Origin: Acanthosepion esculentum
Taxonomy: Eukaryota > Mollusca > Cephalopoda > Sepiida > Sepiidae
Assembly (NCBI GenBank): GCA_964036315.1
Contig: OZ038517.1
Location: 21,713,083 to 21,777,082, forward strand
Direction of reading: 5' to 3'
DNA: 64,000 nt
In this document: in pieces, positions 56,845-64,000 of the stretch
How the letters are laid out: every line of letters begins with the position of its first letter
Position numbering within the stretch: position 1 is the first letter of the stretch
The notes under the pieces: model-generated
Database searches by the model: none
Told to the model about the DNA's origin: nothing
Seen by the model: only the letters and a program-made list of their open reading frames with translations
Translations under genes and position numbers: made by a program

Positions 56845-59800
56845 TCTTTGATTCATACCCATCTCTACCACCACCATCACCAGGGGAGAGAAATAGAATA
56901 GGGAGAGATGACGACGAATGGCCACATTAAACTCTTTGATTCCTACTCATCTCTACCACCACCACCACCACCACCAGGGGTGAGAAAGAAAATAGAGAGA
57001 GATGACAAATGGCCACATTAAACTCTTTGATTCCTACCCATCTCTACCACCACCATCACCTGGGGAGAGAAAGAGAATAGGGAGAGAAGATGACGAATGG
57101 CCACATTAAACACTTTGATTCCTACCAATCTCTACCACCACCATCACCAGGGGAGAGAAAGAGAATAGGGAGAGATGACGACGAATGGCCACATTAAACT
57201 CTTTGATTCCTACCAATCTCTACCACCACCACCACCAGGGGAGAGAAAGAGAATAGGGAGAGAAGATGACGAATGGCCACATTAAACTCTTTGATTCATA
57301 CCCATCTCTACCACCACCATCACCTGGGGAGAGAAAGAGAATAGGGAGAGAAGATGACGAATGGCCACATTAAACACTTTGATTCCTACCAATCTCTACC
57401 ACCACCATCACCAGGGGAGAGAAAGAGAATAGGGAGAGATGACGACGAATGGCCACATTAAACTCTTTGATTCCTACCAATCTCTACCACCACCACCACC
57501 AGGGGAGAGAAAGAGAATAGGGAGAGAAGATGACGAATGGCCACATTAAACTCTTTGATTCCTACCAATCTCTACCACCACCATCACCAGGGGAGAGAAA
57601 GAGAATAGGGAGAGAAGATGACGAATGGCCACATTAAACTCTTTGATTCCTACCAATCTCTACCACCACCACCACCAGGGGAGAGAAAGAGAATAGGGAG
57701 AGAAGATGACGAATGGCCACATTAAACTCTTTGATTCCTACCAATCTCTACCACCACCATCACCAGGGGAGAGAAAGAGAATAGGGAGAGAAGATGACGA
57801 ATGGCCACATTAAACTCTTTGATTCATACCCATCTCTACCACCACCATCACCTGGGGAGAGAAAGAGAATAGGGAGAGAAGATGACGAATGGCCACATTA
57901 AACACTTTGATTCCTACCAATCTCTACCACCACCATCACCAGGGGAGAGAAAGAGAATAGGGAGAGATGACGACGAATGGCCACATTAAACTCTTTGATT
58001 CCTACCAATCTCTACCACCACCACCACCAGGGGAGAGAAAGAGAATAGGGAGAGAAGATGACGAATGGCCACATTAAACTCTTTGATTCCTACCAATCTC
58101 TACCACCACCATCACCAGGGGAGAGAAAGAGAATAGGGAGAGAAGATGACGAATGGCCACATTAAACTCTTTGATTCCTACCAATCTCTACCACCACCAC
58201 CACTAGGGGAGAGAAAGAGAATAGGGAGAGAAGATGACGAATGGCCACATTAAACTCTTTGATTCATACCCATCTCTACCACCACCACCACCAGGGGAGA
58301 GAAAGAGAATAGGGAGAGATGACGACGAATGGCCACATTAAACTCTTTGATTCCTACCCATCTCTACCACCACCACCACCAGGGGAGAGAAAGAGAATAG
58401 GGAGAGATGACGAATGGCCACATTAAACTCTTTGATTCCTACCCATCTCTACCACCACCACCACCAGGGGAGAGAAAGAGAATAGGGAGAGATGACGACG
58501 AATGGCCACATTAAACTCTTTGATTCCTACCCATCTCTATCACCACCACCACCAGGGGAGAGAAAGAGAATAGGGAGAGATGACGACGAATGGCCACATT
58601 AAACTCTTTGATTCCTACCCATCTCTACCACCACCACCACCAGGGGAGAGAAAGAGAATAGGGAGAGATGACGACGAATGGCCACATTAAACTCTTTGAT
58701 TCCTACCCATCTCTATCACCACCACCACCAGGGGAGAGAAAGAGAATAGGGAGAGATGACGACGAATGGCCACATTAAACTCTTTGATTCCTACCCATCT
58801 CTATCACCACCACCACCAGGGGAGAGAAAGAGAATAGGGAGAGATGACGACGAATGGCCACATTAAACTCTTTGATTCCTACCCATCTCTACCACCACCA
58901 CCACCAGGGCAGAGAAATAGAATAGGGAGAGATGACGACGAATGGCCACATTAAACTCTTTGATTCATACCCATCTCTATCACCACCACCACCACCAGGG
59001 GAGAGAAAGAGAATAGGGAGAGATGACGACGAATGGCCACATTAAACTCTTTCATTCCTACCCATCTCTACCACCACCACCACCAGGGGAGAGAAATAGA
59101 ATAGGGAGAGATGACGACGAATGGCCACATTAAACTCTTTGATTCCTACCCATCTCTACCACCACCACCACCAGGGGAGAGAAAGAGAATAGGGAGAGAT
59201 GACGACGAATGGCCACATTAAACTCTTTGATTCATACCCATCTCTACCACCACCACCACCAGGGGAGAGAAAGAGAATAGGGAGAGATGACGACGAATGG
59301 CCACATTAAACTCTTTGATTCCTACCCATCTCTATCACCACCACCACCAGGGGAGAGAAAGAGAATAGGGAGAGATGACGACGAATGGCCACATTAAACT
59401 CTTTCATTCCTACCCATCTCTACCACCACCACCACCAGGGGAGAGAAATAGAATAGGGAGAGATGACGACGAATGGCCACATTAAACTTTTTGATTCCTA
59501 CCCATCTCTACCACCACCACCACCAGGGGAGAGAAAGAGAATAGGGAGAGATGACGAATGGCCACATTAAACTCTTTGATTCCTACCCATCTCTACCACC
59601 ACCACCACCAGGGCAGAGAAAGAGAATAGGGAGAGATGACGACGAATGGCCACATTAAACTCTTTCATTCCTACCCATCTCTATCACCACCACCACCACC
59701 AGGGCAGAGAAAGAGAATAGGGAGAGATGACGACGAATGGCCACATTAAACTCTTTGATTCATACCCATCTCTATCACCACCATCACCAGGGGAGAGAAA

Positions 59801-61160
59801 GAGAATAGGGAGAGAAGATGACGAATGGCCACATTAAACTCTTTGATTCCTACCAATCTCTACCACCACCATCACCAGGGGAGAGAAAGAGAATAGGGAG
59901 AGAAGACGACGAATGGCCACATTAAACTCTTTCATTCCTACCCATCTCTATCACCACCACCACCAGGGCAGAGAAAGAGAATAGGGAGAGATGACGACGA
60001 ATGGCCACATTAAACTCTTTGATTCATACCCATCTCTATCACCACCATCACCAGGGGAGAGAAAGAGAATAGGGAGAGAAGATGACGAATGGCCACATTA
60101 AACTCTTTGATTCCTACCAATCTCTACCACCACCACCACCAGGGGAGAGAAAGAGAATAGGGAGAGATGACGACGAATGGCCACATTAAACTCTTTGATT
60201 CCTACCCATCTCTATCACCACCACCACCAGGGGAGAGAAAGAGAATAGGGAGAGATGACGACGAATGGCCACATTAAACTCTTTGATTCCTACCCATCTC
60301 TACCACCACCACCACCAGGGGAGAGAAAGAGAATAGGGAGAGATGACGACGAATGGCCACATTAAACTCTTTGATTCCTACCCATCTCTACCACCACCAC
60401 CACCAGGGCAGAGAAATAGAATAGGGAGAGATGACGACGAATGGCCACATTAAACTCTTTGATTCCTACCCATCTCTACCACCACCATCACCAGGGGAGA
60501 GAAATAGAATAGGGAGAGATGACGACGAATGGCCACATTAAACTCTTTGATTCCTACCCATCTCTACCACCACCACCACCAGGGGAGAGAAATAGAATAG
60601 GGAGAGATAACGACGAATGGCCACATTAAACTCTTTGATTCCTACCCATCTCTATCACCACCACCACCAGGGCAGAGAAATAGAATAGGGAGAGATGACG
60701 ACGAATGGCCACATTAAACTCTTTGATTCCTACCCATCTCTATCACCACCACCACCACCAGGGGAGAGAAAGAGAATAGGGAGAGATGACAACGAATGGC
60801 CACATTAAACTCTTTGATTCATACCCATCTCTACCACCACCACCACCACCACCACCACCACCACCACCAGGGGAGAGAAAGAGAATAGCGAGAGAAGATG
60901 TCGAATGGCCACATTAAACTCTTTGATTTCTACCCATCTCTACCACCACCACCACCACCACCACCAGGAGAGAGAAGGAGAATAGGGAGAGATGACGACG
61001 AATGGCCACATTAAACTCTTTGATTCATACCCATCTCTATCACCACCACCACCAGGGGAGAGAAAGAGAATAGGGAGAGATGACGACGAATGGCCACATT
61101 AAACTCTTTGATTCATACCCATCTCTATCACCACCACCAGGGGAGAGATAGAGAATAGAG
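56845..61160. repeat. 88-bp tandem repeat, about 49 copies
   Basis: Unit: 'ggccacattaaactctttga', 'ttcctacccatctctacc', a (CAC)n/(CAT)n run, then 'caggggagagaaagagaata' and 'gggagagatgacgacgaat'. Spacing of 'ggccacatt' is 88 bp in most neighbours (for example 57011, 57099, 57187) with CAC-driven length changes. Two unit types alternate: 'agaagatgacgaat' with 'taccaatc', and 'agatgacgacgaat' with 'tacccatc'. The CAC run expands to about 12 triplets near 60830-60870. Confidence 0.95.
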
Positions 61161-61164
61161 AGAG

Positions 61165-61760
61165 ATGATGATGATCCCAATGAACAACTTTGGCTCTTGT
61201 GATTACTGGCAACTCTGTAATAGCGCATTAAATAAGTGTAAGTTCTCTATGCCTCCCCTCTTCAATCAGTTTAAGGTGTTATCATCCTCTACTGATAAAG
61301 CTGAATGCTTTGCCTCTAAATTCTCCTCAAACTCTAGACTCATCTAGAGTATCCCTGCCTAACTTTTCACTTAGAACTGAGTCTCTGTTGACTAATATAC
61401 ATATAATCCCTTCCATGGTTTCTGCTATCATCTCTTTTTTACCTGGATCCCCACAAAACATATGAACCCAATGGTATCGCTGTAATAGTCATTAAGAAGT
61501 ATGCTTCTGAACTGGCTCCTGTTCTCTCTAAACTGTATAATAAATGCTTCACTACTTCCTTTCATGCCTGCTGGAAGTCAACATCTATTGTTTCAGTTTT
61601 CAAGAACTCTGTTGAGCCGTCTGACCTTTCCAGCTATCAGCCTATTAGCCTTCTACCTCTTTTTGGAAAACTCTTAGAGGCCCTAATCAATGCTGAATTG
61701 GTTCATCAACTTTCAATGCAGGACCTTTTCTCAGTCAAGCTGATGCTAACCTACAGGAAA
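61165..61760 (+). pseudogene. LINE ORF2: endonuclease-RT linker and RT N-terminal part
   Basis: Reading with shifts: 'DYWQLCNSALNKCKFSMPPL', 'SSSTDKAECFASKFSSNSRL', later 'SELAPVLSKLYNKCFTTSF', 'SIVSVFKNSVEPSDLSSYQP' and 'ISLLPLFGKLLEALINAELV'. 'D-x-S-Y-x-P-I-S-L-L-P...K-x-x-E' is the classic first RT motif of Jockey/CR1-like LINEs. The start abuts the 88-bp array. The catalytic palm is deleted between here and the next fragment. Confidence 0.88.
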
Positions 61761-62440
61761 GTGACTCGTTACATCTTCTAAGGCTCGCGTTCTCAGCTGA
61801 CATGAATTGGAAAGACTGTATTGAATCCATTGCTAGGTCAGCTGCTAAGAAAGTCAGTTCGCTGTGTCATGTAAGACACTTTTTCTCTCCAGTATCTATT
61901 TTACATATCTATAAGTCTACCATTCATTCATGCTGCTACATATGATCCAATGCCCCTGCTATTTATCTTGGACTCCTTGATAAGATCCAAAGAAGAATCA
62001 GCAATATTAGTGGTCCTGATCTGATGGCTCAGCTTCAGTCACTTTCCCACCACTGTTGGGTGGCCTCCCTGTGCCTTTTCTATAAATACTTTCATGACAA
62101 AATTGTTCAAATGAGCTCTTTGCTGTGGTACCTAGACTTTTTGAATTTAAGGACAGTACTGGATTGGCATCAAGATCTCAGCAATTTATAGTTGGCTATA
62201 AGTAGCTGTAAGTTCTATGCTAACAGTTTCTTTTCTTGCACTTCTCACTTGTGGAACTCCCTTCCAACTCCACGATTTCCGGCCAACTTTAATCTGCAAA
62301 AATTTAGATGCAATGTCAAACACTATCTACTGTCCTCCTGATTATTCTTTTCACTTTCTGCTCATTATTAATGTCTGTTCCTAATTCTTCCACACCCTGT
62401 AGCCCCTTTGCTTTACTGCCTTGTATACAGTGATACTGAT
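61761..62440 (+). pseudogene. LINE ORF2 C terminus and 3' tail
   Basis: 'LRLAFSADMNWKDCIESIAR', 'SAAKKVSSLCHVRHFFSPVS', 'ILHIYKSTIHSC', 'LLDKIQRRISNISGPDLMAQ', 'LCLFYKYFHDKIVQMSSLLW', then 'SHLWNSLPTPRFPANFNLQK'. It is the best-kept C terminus of this family in the window and the reference for fragments at 205-1170, 33110-33260 and 52100-52690. The 3' tail ends near 'actgccttgtataca'. Confidence 0.88.
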
Positions 62441-62814
62441 TGAAAAAAAAAACACTCAGACGTCAGCAGGTGTTGACAACAAAGTAAGGGAAAACAAGAA
62501 ATGTTGACTGGTACATTTAAAGTTATAGGAACTTCATCAGTTTGCACCAGCTCAGACTGAGTTTATTTTCATGCATTTCTTACAAATTTATGAAAATCTA
62601 ATATTTGGAAGGATCGAGTACATTTTAGATGATACTAAATATGGTAGTTTCATCCTATCAAGAGTATATAAATATATAGAACCTATGATGTAAAATGAGG
62701 GATCAGTTTATAACTTATTATTGAGTGTTGTTTTTTTTTTGTTTTTATTAATAAGGCTGCCTTTATTTTTAGCCTTCTTTTTTCATGTAGATGATGGTAT
62801 TATATTTGTGTTGT
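62441..62814 (+). repeat. R5 copy 3 and unassigned sequence
   Basis: 62563-62610 and 62640-62730 match R5 ('atgcatttcttacaaattta', 'atgagggatcagtttataac'). The rest is unassigned. Confidence 0.55.
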
Positions 62815-63110
62815 CAACAAGTATGTTACGAATAGGGTTTGGTAGGTTTCAATGAATATTTAAATGAGATCTAATTGAGCTATGGTCAGAAAGGGGTAGA
62901 GTGAGTCTTCATGTTAATTTTCTATTTCAACAGTTAATATATTTCAACCTTGAAAATGGCTAAATGTATAGCCGAAAGCGCTCAGATAAAAAAGGACAAT
63001 TGGGAAGTTTTTATATAATTTATCATCTGAAAAGAAAAAAATTATTAGATCACATGAGAAATTGTATAAAAAACTAAATCAAAGCACCTTGTCTGTCATA
63101 TTCAATGAAA

Positions 63111-63161
<51 letters not shown>
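62815..63161 (+). repeat. PLE-type repeat P2 with degenerate hammerhead and (TA)n
   Basis: Collinear copy of the P2 family. At 62948-62988 'ccttgaaaat', stem GGCTA...TAGCC, then 'gaaagcgctc' imitate a hammerhead whose CTGANGA box has decayed. It ends 'gtctgtcatattcaatgaaa' and (TA)n at 63116-63161. Confidence 0.55.
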
Positions 63162-63162
<1 letters not shown>

Positions 63163-63163
<1 letters not shown>

Positions 63164-64000
63164 GAGGGTCATTCAATAAATAAGGTGAATTTTTCGGTAT
63201 AAGGACTTCTAATACAGATAGAAGCTTACTTTTTTTTTTTCAACGTAGTCTCCCAGCACTGTCACACACTTTTCCCATCTGTGCACAAGCTTCCGTATTC
63301 CCTCAGCATGAAAATCTTTGGACTGATGTCTCAGCCAGTCGCTCACAACACTTTTGACTTCATCGTCACTTTTAAACTTTGTGCCTCTCGTGAACGCTTT
63401 CAAGGGACCAAACAAGTGAAAGTCTGAATGGGCAAGGTCTGGGCTGTAAGGGGGATGAGGGAGCAGTTCCCAGCCCAGCCCGTTGATGGTCTGCACTGTT
63501 TGGGCTGCTGTGCTGTTTGTGCTCTGCAGTAAGCATCTTTGGCACCCACCGGCAGCTGACCTTGTGTGCTGTCCCAACATATAAGCTCAAAGTCCTTGCA
63601 ATGTCATCCACTGACACCCTTCTGTCAGACTGAATGAGGTCATTGACTGATTCGATCACCTCAGGAGACCTCACTTCTGTAGGCCTCCCAGGCCTGTCTT
63701 CATCCTCAACACTGCTCCGTCCTTCTTTAAACAATTTAGCCCACTTGTAGACATTTTTTGGCTGAAACATGTGGCACCATACACAGTTGACATTCTCCTA
63801 TGAATTTCAACTGGTTTGCACCCTTCAGCAACCAAAAACTTGACAACTGACCGCTGTTCAATCCTGGAGCATGCTTCTTGGTCGGACATCTTTGTTAATC
63901 ACCAAAACTCTGAAAGTTTTTTTTTAATCTGCAAAAGAAATTAAATCCATGTGAAAAAGAAGTAAAACAAAAAAAATAAAAAAATGTAAGCTTCTATCTG
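63163..64000 (-). mobile_element. mariner element with internal deletion, cut by window end
   Basis: The left terminus 'cgagggtcattcaataaata' directly follows TA (63161-63162) at the edge of a (TA)n tract. 'cagatagaagcttac' (63215) recurs inverted as 'gtaagcttctatctg' at 63986-64000, so about 50 bp of the other terminal repeat lie beyond the window. Confidence 0.85.
63209..63889 (-). pseudogene. mariner transposase, internally deleted and frameshifted
   Basis: ATG at 63889 on minus: 'EQRSVVKFLVAEGCKPVEIH', 'RRM', a frameshift, then 'KWAKLFKEGRSSVEDEDRPG' and 'RPTEV'. Next comes the second helix-turn-helix 'VNDLIQSDRRVSVDDIARTL' and 'WVPKMLTAEHKQ'. After that the sequence jumps to 'LLPHPPYSPDLAHSDFHLFG' (third catalytic D of the DD34D type) and 'PLKAFTRGTKFKSDDEVK'. 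The part with the first two Asp residues is missing, so no activity is possible. DNA-binding and C-terminal parts are otherwise readable. Confidence 0.9.

Overview
Organism and overall character. The window is AT-rich metazoan DNA made almost entirely of repeats. I find no intact host protein-coding gene. The mix of tRNA-derived SINEs, Penelope-like element (PLE) debris, CR1/Jockey- and RTE-type LINE tails, Tc1/mariner, hAT and pogo-like elements, a Ty3/gypsy-like LTR element and abundant (TA)n/(CA)n tracts looks most like a cephalopod mollusc, probably an octopus. That is recognition from memory and has not been checked by a search. All coordinates and pairings below were worked out by eye.

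Layout. 0-3 kb: LINE tails in both orientations, then a 353-bp unit in three tandem copies, each with a pogo-like MITE, beside a MITE-free copy of the target. 3-12.5 kb: foldback elements with hammerhead-ribozyme cores, a PLE reverse-transcriptase fragment, SINEs, hAT-like and Tc1-like elements. 13.0-16.2 kb: about 85 copies of a 37-bp repeat open in all three forward frames. 17.3-19 kb: an inverted SINE pair and a nearly complete Tc1/mariner element. 20-24.7 kb: a possible solo LTR, a SINE, a dispersed repeat and a long pyrimidine tract. 25.0-31.3 kb: a decayed Ty3/gypsy-like retrotransposon with both LTRs, internal tandem duplications and at least four nested insertions. 31.3-38 kb: SINEs, including a dimer with a 12-bp target duplication, and dispersed repeats. 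38-42.5 kb: a hammerhead-bearing inverted repeat, LINE and Tc1 debris and a mosaic assembled from nearby sequence. 43-51 kb: SINEs, a 5S rRNA-derived sequence, two internally deleted Tc1-like elements and a PLE remnant with a GIY-YIG-type endonuclease tail and a hammerhead. 52-56.5 kb: LINE tail, PLE-type ends and another hammerhead. 56.85-61.16 kb: about 49 copies of an 88-bp repeat. 61.2-64 kb: LINE ORF2 remnants and a mariner element cut by the window end.

What ties it together. The best candidate for an unusual system is a set of hammerhead-ribozyme (HHR) motifs in PLE-type terminal repeats. Three have a complete core, a GUC or GUU cleavage triplet and 4-6 bp of stem I (38496-38542 +, 48423-48466 -, 54694-54736 +). 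Others sit in long foldbacks next to (TA)n tracts (3.2, 11.0 and 11.9 kb). In two foldbacks one arm keeps the core and the other has lost it. PLE coding fragments (5455-5660 and 48775-48924) support the assignment, because PLEs are an established host of HHRs. A second theme is patchwork repair: at 7.06-7.32, 40.94-41.23 and 41.51-42.07 kb, short internal pieces of repeats or of nearby sequence are spliced in, three of them between 31-59 bp direct duplications.
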